This document shows, one piece after another, positions 26,843-35,927 of a stretch of 52,497 bases of DNA; the stretch's first letter is position 1; every line of letters begins with the position of its first letter. The translations under genes and the position numbers were made by a program. Source of the stretch: an uncultured Gammaproteobacteria bacterium (GTDB taxonomy: Bacteria; Pseudomonadota; Gammaproteobacteria; Pseudomonadales; Ketobacteraceae); contig CAJXXT010000011.1 of assembly GCA_913063495.1 (NCBI GenBank), forward strand, positions 1 to 52,497, written 5' to 3'. The notes below the pieces were generated by a model. It did not search any database and was not told the DNA's origin. It worked only from the letters and a program-made list of their open reading frames with translations.

Positions 26843-27358
26843 TTAAATAACACCTTCCACGCATAGAACCTCGGCTTTCGCATGGCTGGCTAACCCGAAA
26901 TCATATTTTCTTTCAAAAAATGAACCAACATATTCATAACTAAAGCTTATATAGTGATCTTTAGCGGGAGCAAAGCCATAACTCGACGAGCGAGATGAAA
27001 CGCGGGTTTCTAGTAGATTATTGTCTTCATCAAAATACAATATATTTACACACACTCCAGTTATGGGGTGCTCGTTATTGTTACGCAGCCTGAATATCGC
27101 GGTTTGTTTCCCTTTCCATGTCGAAGCTTGTATTTTTACAAACTCAAAATCGATATTTTTTATCATCTCCGTCTTTTTATCAAGACCGAAGTTTGTAGAC
27201 TCACCGGTGGAGAGTGCTAGCAATTGTTCTGATGAGAGCGAAGAAACAAATTCCCTTACCGATCGCTCGGTTACAAATTCAACCAAATATGAAAGGGCAA
27301 ACATGAAAAATACGCTCAAAAACAGCTTGGAATTGATGATTCCTAACAATCTATTCAC
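26843..27358 (-). CDS. Membrane-anchored protein, paralogue 3 of a tandem trio
   Basis: A 171-residue protein with one N-terminal transmembrane segment (about 9-25) and a soluble domain I do not recognise. It shares a pattern with the next two genes: FEFVKI, then QTAIFRLRNNNEHPITGVCV, NILYFDEDN, a Pro followed by DHYISFSYEY, and LASHAKAEVLC at the end. Alternating hydrophobic residues suggest a beta-sandwich on the outer face of the inner membrane. Last of the three leftward genes, 95 bp after the second. Confidence 0.65.
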   Translation of the reverse strand: MNRLLGIINSKLFLSVFFMFALSYLVEFVTERSVREFVSSLSSEQLLALSTGESTNFGLDKKTEMIKNIDFEFVKIQASTWKGKQTAIFRLRNNNEHPITGVCVNILYFDEDNNLLETRVSSRSSSYGFAPAKDHYISFSYEYVGSFFERKYDFGLASHAKAEVLCVEGVI

Positions 27359-27453
27359 TTAACATTCCATCCCTTACCTTCCTTTCCCATAATTAAACGG
27401 TTCATTTTATCACCTTGCCTTGCATCTACGCTGTGACTATCTTCTAATCGTAC

Positions 27454-27972
27454 CTACAAATTGTTCTTTCTTTGAATAATCCCGTAAAAAACATCAGGGG
27501 CAACCATCTTGACGCTTGCGTGAGAGGCCAAGTCTAACGTGGCTTTCTTACCGCCGATAGAACGTTCGTTGTCATATCCAAATGTCAAATGGTAATCCCT
27601 GTTCGGTAGATAGATGTGGTCGTCTGAAAATGAGTAATTGGTTTCATAAACAGCCTTATTTTGGTCGCTAAAAAATATTACGTTTACGACTATTCCATAC
27701 ACCGCAAATTTTCCGGTGTTGCGAAATTTAAAAATTGCTTCTTGGCGTCCAAAACGAGTGTCTTTTATTTTTACAAATTCGAATATTACGTTTTTTGATA
27801 TATCAATACCTCTGGCATCAATTAGTTCTTTGACTGGTATTAAGGTAGCCTTTTTAGACAGTATATCTTCTAGCTTAGCTTCTGTTACTGAAGATATATA
27901 TAGAGGGATAATAGCTACGAATAATATAGCAAAAAGCATAATGAATTTAATGATCTTCCATGAATTTTTCAC
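27454..27972 (-). CDS. Membrane-anchored protein, paralogue 2 of a tandem trio
   Basis: A 172-residue protein with a transmembrane segment at about 9-27, then FEFVKIKDTRFGRQEAIFKF, RNTGKFAVYGIVVNVIFFSD, LPNRDYHLTFGYD and LASHASVKMVAPDV. These match the flanking paralogues in order and spacing, while overall identity is clearly low, so the duplication is old. Function unknown. It begins 26 bp after paralogue 1. Confidence 0.65.
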   Translation of the reverse strand: MKNSWKIIKFIMLFAILFVAIIPLYISSVTEAKLEDILSKKATLIPVKELIDARGIDISKNVIFEFVKIKDTRFGRQEAIFKFRNTGKFAVYGIVVNVIFFSDQNKAVYETNYSFSDDHIYLPNRDYHLTFGYDNERSIGGKKATLDLASHASVKMVAPDVFYGIIQRKNNL

Positions 27973-27998
27973 TTAATATATTCTTCCGTTTATGTAGT

Positions 27999-28490
27999 TC
28001 ATAGTACAACGTCTAAGCCAACAATTTCTGCTTTAGCAAATGTCGCCAGTTCCAACTGGATTTCCTTATCATAAACATAACGTTCATATTGATACTGGAA
28101 TTTTAATTCGTAATCTTCTCCAGGCAAAAATACCTTCGTCAAATAATATGCACCGTCGGTATCCAGTAGCTCACCATTTTCATTAAAAAACAACACATGT
28201 ATCCTAAGTTCATCTATCGTATACACACTATTATTCCGTAGCGTAAATGTCACTTGTTGCTTGGTTTTTCCAGGTTTTTTTACTTCCAATAATTCAATAT
28301 CTACGTTCTTAACAGTTTCTATCTTCCTTTCGTTACTTAGATTCCGGTCAGAGAGACTAATTAACGATTCTTGCAAAGTACGATCAGCTATTACCGAGGC
28401 ATAAAAAATCATGAAAAACATAATTATTACACCAATAAATAATCTGGATTTAATAATTTTCAATAACATATCCATCCATAATGTGTGCAC
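27999..28490 (-). CDS. Membrane-anchored protein, paralogue 1 of a tandem trio
   Basis: A 163-residue protein with a transmembrane segment at about 14-31, followed by VDIELLEVKKPGKTKQQVTF, TLRNNSVYTIDELRIHVLFF, LPGEDYELKFQYQYER and LATFAKAEIVGLDVV, aligning with the two genes downstream. The start is a GTG preceded by AGGTGTGAG; internal ATGs at codons 6 and 8 are alternatives. First of the three-gene leftward group; 228 bp of non-coding sequence separate it from the nucleotidyltransferase gene. Confidence 0.62.
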   Translation of the reverse strand: MHTLWMDMLLKIIKSRLFIGVIIMFFMIFYASVIADRTLQESLISLSDRNLSNERKIETVKNVDIELLEVKKPGKTKQQVTFTLRNNSVYTIDELRIHVLFFNENGELLDTDGAYYLTKVFLPGEDYELKFQYQYERYVYDKEIQLELATFAKAEIVGLDVVL

Positions 28491-28718
28491 CTCACACCTA
28501 TCTTACTTGTGAGGTGATTTTCCCTAAACAATATTCAAACTATTGTTATAACATTGCGACTAATAACCATGTTAGTGACTAGTACTAGTAACCACGCACA
28601 TAGAATACCATAACTTAACCGTTCGAATATCCCCGCATACACGCCTAAAAACAAGGTTCGACACCTACCGTTTTCACTTTTAATTTTATCAATGGGCTGG
28701 AAATCGATAGTATACGCG

Positions 28719-29390
28719 TTACGTTTCCGATAGTAGGTAGTCGGACCATTCTTCTCCATGCTCATCCAGTAACGTTTGTAATAGCTTGTCAGAGCCGATA
28801 CGCTTGATGGGTTTGCCATCGGTGCTACTACGAGTCCGCACTTTGATATCATCTGTATGATAGACAGAGAGCTCTATTGGAAACTGCCTATCAAGGTAGA
28901 CATGTGTGTAGTCAACATATCGCCCAGAGCGATTAATCGTGACGTCTTTTCTTTCGTAATCCCAGGTCAATGCGTTCAATTGTATTTCTAATTGTTCAAT
29001 GTGATCAAGAAATAAATGGATATCAATATCACTGCTTTTCTTGATGTTTCCCGTGCTGACCGATCCGATCAGCCTAGGGTTAAACTTTTCTAACGTTTGC
29101 ATGACATCTAGAGCTGTCACACGCATGAGAAAGAGTTGTTTGGATATGTTGTTGCCTTCATGAAAATTGGCCAGATTTGCTACCTCAGCATTAATTTCTC
29201 CATTTGAGGGTAGGTCTTGAGATCGCACATAGGTATTCCCCTTATTGCCTTGTCCAAAGATACGTTTGACGGCCATCCGTTTGGCATCATGATATTGTTT
29301 TACGTGTTCTTCATACATCAGTCTGGCGGCCTCACGCACCAGTAGCTGTCGGATTATTGGGTTACCTTTTACATATCGAGTGTTACGCAT
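28719..29390 (-). CDS. MNT-type nucleotidyltransferase
   Basis: A 223-residue protein with the polymerase-beta-like nucleotidyltransferase signature GSVSTGNIKKSSDIDIHLF: Gly109-Ser110 and the metal-binding Asp121 and Asp123, with Glu173 (PIELSVYH) a likely third carboxylate. The N-terminal ~90 residues are helical and unrecognised. Such enzymes transfer a nucleotide to RNA, protein or small molecules; the target is unknown. The next gene upstream on the same strand encodes an HD-domain phosphohydrolase-like protein, and both proteins begin MRNT. Confidence 0.78.
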   Translation of the reverse strand: MRNTRYVKGNPIIRQLLVREAARLMYEEHVKQYHDAKRMAVKRIFGQGNKGNTYVRSQDLPSNGEINAEVANLANFHEGNNISKQLFLMRVTALDVMQTLEKFNPRLIGSVSTGNIKKSSDIDIHLFLDHIEQLEIQLNALTWDYERKDVTINRSGRYVDYTHVYLDRQFPIELSVYHTDDIKVRTRSSTDGKPIKRIGSDKLLQTLLDEHGEEWSDYLLSET

Positions 29391-29527
29391 AGTGTATGTC
29401 GACGTTAGTCGAAAAGTTGTTCAAACATCGGTTCCAATGGCCCTTAACATCACTGTGAAACACCGGTTGGGTATTTGAAAGATAAAAAATACTAAATAAG
29501 ACGGCAGTTAAAAAACCTACCTCATTG

Positions 29528-29561
29528 ATTGAGTTTAGTAGTTAATTGAGTTTAGTAGTTA
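29528..29561. repeat. 17-bp tandem duplication at the HD gene stop codon
   Basis: ATTGAGTTTAGTAGTTA occurs twice in direct succession (29528-29544, 29545-29561). The second copy contains the stop codon of the HD-domain gene, so the duplication extended its 3' end. Confidence 0.9.
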
Positions 29562-30094
29562 TCAGACAAGTCTGATATGACAGGATAGTGACGAAGTAAC
29601 ATATCAACTGCAGCGGTTACGCACATGACCTCTGCGTTAACGTCTCTACCCTGTAGATCCCAGCGCCGTAATTTCTCTAAGTCGATTAATCGCTTCGACC
29701 CTTTCCATTGCCTGCGGGTTCTTTTTTGACGGGTGAGTAAGTCAAGATGATGGCGAATAAGCCACACTATTTTAGGTGAGAGATAACACTCGATCGCGTC
29801 AGCACCTACGTCCGCGTGATTGGGGTAATCCATTGATTTCCCAATATCATGGAGCAAGGCTGCACAATGTAGGTGGGGGTCGTTTGATTGTGCTAACGCT
29901 AATTGATATACCTGTAACGAATGAAATAACGCATCACTTTCAGGATGATGGATCGACGTTTCTTCGACGTATTGCAGATCTTCAAGTAGGCATATTAAAT
30001 ACTGACGTATTGATGTGACGTCTTTGGGATGTTGTGATAACGAGGAGTGATCAGGATGAAGTAAGTTACCAAGAAGAGTAACAGTGTTTCTCAT
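29552..30094 (-). CDS. HD-domain protein (metal-dependent phosphohydrolase type)
   Basis: A 180-residue protein with the HD pattern: His58 in FHSLQVYQLAL, His82-Asp83 in ALLHDIGKSMDYPNH (then His93), and His115-His116 in LIRHHLDLL, followed by a basic RQKRTRRQWKGSKR segment. HD proteins remove phosphate groups from nucleotides, second messengers or RNA ends. It precedes the nucleotidyltransferase gene with a 161-bp gap that includes a 17-bp tandem duplication. An NTase plus HD pair recalls the two halves of CCA-adding enzymes, but here they are separate genes and the substrate is unknown. Confidence 0.78.
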   Translation of the reverse strand: MRNTVTLLGNLLHPDHSSLSQHPKDVTSIRQYLICLLEDLQYVEETSIHHPESDALFHSLQVYQLALAQSNDPHLHCAALLHDIGKSMDYPNHADVGADAIECYLSPKIVWLIRHHLDLLTRQKRTRRQWKGSKRLIDLEKLRRWDLQGRDVNAEVMCVTAAVDMLLRHYPVISDLSDNY

Positions 30095-30371
30095 AGTGCG
30101 ACCGGTCTGTGCCGGTTGTCAGGAGGTTTCGAGAGCAATGTAACGTCGAGTTTACCTTCTGTCAATGATTTTTTAACAATACCCTTCCCCTGTTACCTCC
30201 CCCATATTCCAAAAAAACTAGCCGATGTTTGTTTCTTAGAGGTTCATTGGGCCTCTAATATTTATTAATATTGTCATATTTCTGAAATATACATTCTTTA
30301 TATTAGCGTCATGGCAAATCGGTTGCCTAGAATATCAAAAATGATAAAGCTAAAATTTGAAAGGAATTACT

Positions 30372-30569
30372 ATGTATAGTGAAGTAAATAATAAAATGCC
30401 AATAGATACAGATGTGAAAAATCTATCAAGTGTAAAGCTAGGGTATATTATACGACTAAATTCTAGTATTAATGTATTAGTCGATAAAAACTTTATTGAT
30501 GAAGTAACGAATGAACTCATCAGTAGAGGGCATTATAAACCTGAGCTTGAAAGGCGACTTCCTCATTAA
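30372..30569 (+). CDS. Small protein of unknown function (65 aa)
   Basis: The ATG at 30372 has AAAGGA 7 bases upstream, a good ribosome-binding site, and is preceded by a 270-bp AT-rich region suitable for a promoter. The product has no signal peptide or membrane segment. Residues 20-60 (LGYIIRLNSSINVLVDKNFI and an ELISRGHYKPELERRL tail) look like a compact alpha/beta or helical domain. I recognise no family. A hairpin terminator follows. Confidence 0.55.
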   Translation: MYSEVNNKMPIDTDVKNLSSVKLGYIIRLNSSINVLVDKNFIDEVTNELISRGHYKPELERRLPH

Positions 30570-30644
30570 TTTTGTCGAGTAATAGAAAATTTTTTATCTA
30601 AATACATCCCACTATAAACACTCCCCAAAAAACTATTTTGCGAC

Positions 30645-30672
30645 AAAGCGCTTGAATTTCATCAAGCGCTTT
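30645..30672. terminator. Perfect 11-bp hairpin between convergent genes
   Basis: AAAGCGCTTGA (30645-30655) and TCAAGCGCTTT (30662-30672), loop ATTTCA. It lies between the 65-residue protein gene (rightward) and the lipoprotein hydrolase gene (leftward) and probably acts on both. T runs are short on either side. Confidence 0.65.
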
Positions 30673-30713
30673 CAGAGGTTAAATCGTGAAACCTAATAAG
30701 CGATAATAGTAGG

Positions 30714-31646
30714 TCACCTTTCCACTAACGTTTGCTCACTCTCCGACAATGCCATTGGCAATCTATTTTCTTCAATCCATCGATCAATATAGTTAGCAAC
30801 AGACTCCCAATTTTCTTGCAACAGAGTCCAGTGATTTCTGTCCGGGAATTGTTTGTAATCTGTCGCGGAGGGGCTATTTCTATACTTTGAGAAATTCGAA
30901 TAGCTTAAACTAGCGGGAATAGTATGATCGTCTCCGCCGGATATCAACAGTAGCGGCGGCTTAGCAACCTCGGTGTCTATTTTTGCTGCCGAGGTTGGGG
31001 TCGCCCGCCCAACACGTCGAGATTCGGGGACTGAGTAGTCGAGGTAGGCCATTTGCTGTTCTTCTAGCTGCATATTGTTTACAAATCCAAATTGGAATTG
31101 TGTAAAGGTTAATTGTGTTGGTTTTGAGGCCGATAGAAAGGGATCAATATGCGGTTGATTGGCTTTTAAGAAATTGGGATCGAGGGAAATGACTCCTTGG
31201 GGTGGTGCAGAGTTTATTGCAATTCCACCCGCAGCAATGCCTTCTGATAACAGAATTTGGCTAATAAGGCCACCCATAGAGTGCCCAATCAGAATGGGTT
31301 GTTCTTCCAATGTGGCTATAAAATCACGATAGTATTGTACTACTTCGGGAAGTGTAAGTTCTGATAGTGCGCTGTTTGGGTGTTCGTCATTCAGCTCTTC
31401 GACTGATGCGTCATGCAACGGCCAAGCTGGACTGAATGTCGTGTAGCCCAATGATTGAAAATGTGATTCCCATTGACTCCAGGACAACGGCGTTAAATAC
31501 ATGCCGTGGATAAATACAACTGTATTGGAGGGGGCTATCGACTGGTAGCTGGTATCTCGTGCACCTTTTTCCTCAAGTACATTTGCTTTGCAGCCCCACA
31601 AGAATGTGATCAATATCACAATTGTTATTATTTTTACTGTTTGCAT
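30714..31646 (-). CDS. Alpha/beta-hydrolase lipoprotein
   Basis: A 310-residue protein with a lipoprotein signal (hydrophobic core 5-16, lipobox LWGC, Cys19). The catalytic domain shows VVFIHGMYLTP (oxyanion region), nucleophile elbow GHSMGG with Ser123, GGDDHTIP with the likely acid, and RNHWTL with the catalytic histidine. It would hydrolyse esters or lactones at the cell envelope. It is divergent from the ECF sigma factor gene, which may control it. Confidence 0.82.
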   Translation of the reverse strand: MQTVKIITIVILITFLWGCKANVLEEKGARDTSYQSIAPSNTVVFIHGMYLTPLSWSQWESHFQSLGYTTFSPAWPLHDASVEELNDEHPNSALSELTLPEVVQYYRDFIATLEEQPILIGHSMGGLISQILLSEGIAAGGIAINSAPPQGVISLDPNFLKANQPHIDPFLSASKPTQLTFTQFQFGFVNNMQLEEQQMAYLDYSVPESRRVGRATPTSAAKIDTEVAKPPLLLISGGDDHTIPASLSYSNFSKYRNSPSATDYKQFPDRNHWTLLQENWESVANYIDRWIEENRLPMALSESEQTLVER

Positions 31647-31862
31647 AGTAAATAGGTCTCAGTTAATAAATTAATTTTTAGCGTAAAATTATGATGTGTT
31701 ATCAGTGTTCTCGAATAAGAGGAGTGAAAATGCAAAAAGGATTCGTAGGGAGAAAAATATAGTTAGTCGTTTACCATTTATTCAAAATGCCATGCTAACT
31801 AGTAGGACGTTACTAGATATGAGAATATGCGTAATTAGAATGGTATTTATAGAGAAAATGGA

Positions 31863-32381
31863 ATGACGTTAAAAAATTTGGATGCAACAATGATTGAAGC
31901 TGCCCGTAGGGGAGATCGTGATGCGATGGAGCGCTTGCTTACAGAGAGTCAGCCCGATGTAAGACGCTATGCCATGCTGCACTGTAAAGTTAGCGATATC
32001 GATGATGCAGTACAAGAAGTCTTACTTGTGATAGCGCGCCGATTAGAGACTCTAAATGTACTGGCAGCGCTCTCAAGCTGGATCTTTAAGACTGTACAGC
32101 GTGAGTGCCGGCGCCTAGGCCGAGTAGCCTTGCGCTATGATCCGTTTGATGAAGCAGCGTTAGAAGAATGGATTCAATCTAAACCCGATGCCGAACTATT
32201 AAATGACTTGTTAAATGCTATTGACAAACTCCCCAAAGATTATCGGGATGTTATTCTAATGAAAGATTTTTATCAGATGACGAATCGAGAAATTTCCAAG
32301 GAATTGGGTATGAGTGTGGTCGGCACTAAAAGCCGATTGCATAGAGCAAGACTCGCTGCCCGTACACTCCTAATTGATTGA
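31863..32381 (+). CDS. ECF-type RNA polymerase sigma factor
   Basis: A 172-residue sigma-70-family protein. Region 2 runs from about 10 to 80 (DIDDAVQEVLLVIARRLETL, SSWIFKTVQRECRRLGR), and region 4 is near the C-terminus (LPKDYRDVILMKDFYQMTNREIS, VGTKSRLHRARLAAR). No anti-sigma gene follows on the same strand, and no zinc-binding anti-sigma-like motif is seen nearby. The ATG follows GAGAAAATGG. Confidence 0.87.
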   Translation: MTLKNLDATMIEAARRGDRDAMERLLTESQPDVRRYAMLHCKVSDIDDAVQEVLLVIARRLETLNVLAALSSWIFKTVQRECRRLGRVALRYDPFDEAALEEWIQSKPDAELLNDLLNAIDKLPKDYRDVILMKDFYQMTNREISKELGMSVVGTKSRLHRARLAARTLLID

Positions 32382-32595
32382 AGCAACTTTCTCTGAAGGA
32401 TATTTTATATCGTAGTCTACCCTCTAGCGATAAAACCCAGTAAACACCCAAATTTAATGTCATTATTAGCGAGTTAATAATGTAGGAAGCAACATTGCCC
32501 TCAAAAAGTTTTTCTGCTTCTTTTTTGTTTTGATCGATTCGCTTGGGATAGTTAGCATCGAAATCAGCGTTCGAAAAATCCACAACAGATCTAAC

Positions 32596-33417
32596 CTAAC
32601 GTAATTCATTGACCGTCAATGGTTTTCCTCCAGAAACAATTGTCATGTTTTGAGTTAGCTGAATAATGGAAGACGGTGTCATGCCCAACATGCTTTTCAC
32701 CGCATGGTTAAAGTGAGGTGCATCTGAAAATCCTGCACTGACGGCGGCCTCTGTTATGGAACAACCATGTGTCAATTTTATTGCAGTCACAAACAAGCGA
32801 TGCCATAAACGGAAACGTCGAATAGACACTCCGGTAGTAGCTTTAAATAAGCGTTGAAGAGTTACCTCAGAGACGTTAACTCGTTTTGCTAAAGTTTTAA
32901 TGGAGAGGTTAACTGTTGGATCATTTTTTATGATGTTAATAACGTCAATAATTCGTACGTCTACTTCCACTCTTTTTGGAGCTTGAATTCGCGTGGGAAA
33001 AGCCGCGAATTCAAGTAAATGTTCCGCCTCGCGATAACTCAGTGACTGACAAAGAATTTTTTCGAACGCAGCTGCTTGCAAAAACTCCTTGGAATTTCCA
33101 ACAAAAATCGACTCAACGTGTTCATCCATAATCTGTTTGAGACGGAAAAAATCTTCACTACAGGGATCCAAATAACAATTTGCAAGACGGTTTCCATGGC
33201 AATCAATAGCAAAAGTAACCCCCGCGGGGATTAAAAAGGAGTTTGCACAAACCCGTTTCTCAGTGCAGGACTGCTCTATTGTAATAGGCCCATCAATTCC
33301 CACCAAAAAGGATACCGAACCCTGCGTTATAGGGCTCGATACCGGGTACGCTCCGATGTATAGAGAGCATCTTTCCCAAAGATACAGAATGGACCTTGCC
33401 TCCATTAATAGCGTCAT
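32596..33417 (-). CDS. AraC-family regulator with cupin-like sensor part
   Basis: A 273-residue regulator. The N-terminal ~150 residues resemble a cupin-type sensor (SFLIPAGVTFAIDCHGNRL). The C-terminal part has two helix-turn-helix units (IKTLAKRVNVSEVTLQRLFK and ITEAAVSAGFSDAPHFNHAV). The ATG at 33417 has AGG 7 bases upstream; the frame could also start at a TTG at 33423. It starts about 12 bp after the stop of the S15 hydrolase gene, so the two form an operon and it may regulate the hydrolase. Confidence 0.85.
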   Translation of the reverse strand: MTLLMEARSILYLWERCSLYIGAYPVSSPITQGSVSFLVGIDGPITIEQSCTEKRVCANSFLIPAGVTFAIDCHGNRLANCYLDPCSEDFFRLKQIMDEHVESIFVGNSKEFLQAAAFEKILCQSLSYREAEHLLEFAAFPTRIQAPKRVEVDVRIIDVINIIKNDPTVNLSIKTLAKRVNVSEVTLQRLFKATTGVSIRRFRLWHRLFVTAIKLTHGCSITEAAVSAGFSDAPHFNHAVKSMLGMTPSSIIQLTQNMTIVSGGKPLTVNELR

Positions 33418-33429
33418 AATCAAACCTAC

Positions 33430-35076
33430 TTATAACGAAAGAATGGGCACATTGATCGATCCAGAAAGCGTTACCTTTGAAAACCAATCACCTCCGCTAA
33501 AACGGTACTGATTACTATAACCTGCTGCGGTAATGCCCACGATATCACCAGGTTCTAGACGAGTACTTACAGCCATCATGTCAATGTCATGTAATCCATC
33601 GCCACGCAGGGGGACTATTTGGTCGCTAACTAATTCTATGTGACGTGACCTCGCTCGTTTAACTCCTATGCCAATAAACACTACAGGTTCTTCCTGCTCC
33701 GTTGCAACAATACTAACGCGTAATTTAGGTATACCTGTCAAGCTCATGGCTCCGTCAAAAGTTTTCAATGGATAAAATGCAGGGCGAAGTGTGCCACTTA
33801 ACTCAGCATGATCTTCAAGCCTGGGGTGTTTCATTGTCGGGGTAACGAACCCAATAAGCCGATCCAGTAGGTACAGTGGTGATTCAAAAAAACCGGAAAA
33901 TCCGCTATTCACTTCAATGTTTTCGAATTCAAAGTATTCACCACCCTTGAGTATATCCCCCACCACAATGCCACGATCATAACCTTGAGTTAGACACATA
34001 CCAGGGATATTTTTTGCCGCATCTTTCTTACCTTTTAGTTTTTCATCAAACCAATTAACAGCAACTTGAATAAGGTTGAGTTTTTTATCCCCACAATGGA
34101 CATCGGATTCCAATGTATATCCTGGAATCAATGACCACTGAGTAAACGGTAAAAGATGTCCACCTTGAGCTCCGATAAAACGAATATCCTTACCTTTTCT
34201 TAATAAACACTCTCTATTACGAATCCCTTCATTGATCGGAAATAAAACATCCCGAAAACCCTGAATAATTAGCACATCAGCCTCAGGATACTTCCCATTT
34301 TGGCAGTTATGAAAAGTACTATGAGGAGAGAGGTAATCAAAAATTTCCTTTTCTATTATACCTTCACGAGCCTGCCAATAGGCTTGATTCAACAATGGTT
34401 CCATACTTCCAGGATTAAAGCTGTTACCGACTAGAATAAGTGTTGTTAGCCAGCCACTCTTGGGAACCCTATTGGGAGCAAGACTCGTCTCAAAACTGTT
34501 CCACGTATTAACCGGTATAATGGCATCGATGCGCTTATCCTGAGTAGCTCCCATCAACGAGGCCCCTCCTCCGTAGCTTTCTCCAATCATGCCTACCAAG
34601 GGGTCACGTTTTTCATCAACGGTTATTCTACGAAGATTCTTCTCCGCCCAATCGATAACAGTCGTCACATCCCGAACTTCATATTCAGGATCCATGACAC
34701 GAATGATATCCTCGCTACCACCATGACCACGCTCATCATAGCTAATTACCCAATAGCCTTGTCGCCACGCCTCTTTTGCAGCCTTACCTGGATATACTAA
34801 CAGACCATAAATGCTAATTGGCCCCGACATTCTGAACACACCAAACCCATGGGCGTGAAGAATAAGGGGTGCTTTTTCACCAGGTGCCAGCGCAGGCTGA
34901 AAAATAGTAGCCCGTAAAAGTTTCCCATCATGGGTAGGTATATTTACGTCAAAATACGTTTCTTCAAGCCCTTCATTTCCCAGCAAATAGTTTGGAGCAG
35001 AGGATGGAACCGTAGTGCAAGATGTCATTAACAAACTAGATATTACGATAAAAATATAAACACTGATATTATTCAT
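33430..35076 (-). CDS. CocE/NonD (peptidase S15)-type hydrolase lipoprotein
   Basis: A 548-residue envelope hydrolase. The signal ends in lipobox LMTSC (Cys20). The alpha/beta-hydrolase core shows LILHAHGFGVF, YDERGHGGS at 113-121, and the nucleophile GESYGG with Ser167; FRDVLFP (acid) and QGGHLLPF (His) follow. The C-terminal ~130 residues form the jelly-roll domain typical of X-Pro dipeptidyl peptidase/CocE hydrolases, here with a hydrophobic LSGTLRPAFYPLK stretch. Likely substrates are esters or amides; specificity is unknown. Confidence 0.83.
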   Translation of the reverse strand: MNNISVYIFIVISSLLMTSCTTVPSSAPNYLLGNEGLEETYFDVNIPTHDGKLLRATIFQPALAPGEKAPLILHAHGFGVFRMSGPISIYGLLVYPGKAAKEAWRQGYWVISYDERGHGGSEDIIRVMDPEYEVRDVTTVIDWAEKNLRRITVDEKRDPLVGMIGESYGGGASLMGATQDKRIDAIIPVNTWNSFETSLAPNRVPKSGWLTTLILVGNSFNPGSMEPLLNQAYWQAREGIIEKEIFDYLSPHSTFHNCQNGKYPEADVLIIQGFRDVLFPINEGIRNRECLLRKGKDIRFIGAQGGHLLPFTQWSLIPGYTLESDVHCGDKKLNLIQVAVNWFDEKLKGKKDAAKNIPGMCLTQGYDRGIVVGDILKGGEYFEFENIEVNSGFSGFFESPLYLLDRLIGFVTPTMKHPRLEDHAELSGTLRPAFYPLKTFDGAMSLTGIPKLRVSIVATEQEEPVVFIGIGVKRARSRHIELVSDQIVPLRGDGLHDIDMMAVSTRLEPGDIVGITAAGYSNQYRFSGGDWFSKVTLSGSINVPILSL

Positions 35077-35595
35077 GAAATTTCCATATTATTTTAGTTT
35101 TCTTATGGCGTTCTTTGCTTACATCTTTAACCAGAGCCACCGCTAACTGCAAATCTTTAACATTTATCCTATTTTTTCTCGCAACAAACGAAAACCACAT
35201 AACGAATTTTAGAAAGTAAATTTTACGAATTTATCTTATTCAACTTATCGAAATATTTATGCAGCAAACATTGTTCTTTTTTGTAATTCCAATTTGATGT
35301 ATTACTTTATATTTCACCTAATAATTTTTACAATATATAAGCCACTTGATAACTTCCTATAGCTATCGCCCAAAATCTTATGGCACGCATACTTAACCAC
35401 CGATAAAAACACAGCATCCAGCGCGGCGTCTTGTAAAAAACAGATGATAAATTTATATTATTTAAATTTTAGTCCAAACAGACTAGCAAAATTATTTACA
35501 CCTTTATAAAACAAAATACCTATTTTATATTTCTATTTTCTTGTAACCATTTTCGATAATGAAACATATATTATTGGGCTAGCTAACAGGAGACT
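35077..35595. other. AT-rich intergenic region, nothing recognised
   Basis: Upstream of the S15 hydrolase gene and very AT-rich. It should contain that gene's promoter; I see no RNA gene or conserved reading frame. Confidence 0.5.
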
Positions 35596-35872
35596 TTGAA
35601 TGTGAGTATGAACAGAAGTGGATTGATTTCTTTCATGGGCTAAATAATGACAGCATACTGGTAGGGTACTTGAGTACCAATGGGATAAACATTCCTTAAT
35701 TGATGTAGGGATGGGTATATTACAGTCCAGTGTAGATATCCCAAGTGGTAGTAGCACAAATTTAAACAGCAGGGATCCTAAAGACATCATTTATACGCCC
35801 TACAGTGGTTATCACGCAAAAACAAACATTACCGCATATTTATTCGAATTTAATTATTTAACGGTTTTCTAG
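35596..35872 (+). pseudogene. Probable decayed coding fragments, unknown product
   Basis: Two overlapping rightward frames read like protein. The first gives GDFECEYEQKWIDFFHG then NDSILVGYLST before a stop at about 35699. The second (35651-35872) gives LIDVGMGILQSSVDIPSG, then YSGYHAKTNITAYLFEFNYL and a terminal phenylalanine. Neither has a start and ribosome-binding site, and they would join only through a frameshift. The ending resembles an outer-membrane barrel strand. Family not recognised. Confidence 0.3.
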
Positions 35873-35927
35873 TTCCCATAGATAACTACCTGTCTTATAG
35901 ATTTTTTATACTAAATGAGAAAACACT

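Noticed and set aside
28535-28852. Minus-strand frame with a hydrophobic end, overlapping the nucleotidyltransferase gene end
   Set aside because: Starts inside the nucleotidyltransferase gene in another frame and has no ribosome-binding site.
32326-32583. 85-codon minus-strand frame after the AraC gene
   Set aside because: GTG start with weak context, overlaps the end of the ECF sigma gene, no recognisable domain.
35533-35790. 85-codon minus-strand frame
   Set aside because: Lies opposite a more protein-like decayed plus-strand frame and has no homology features.
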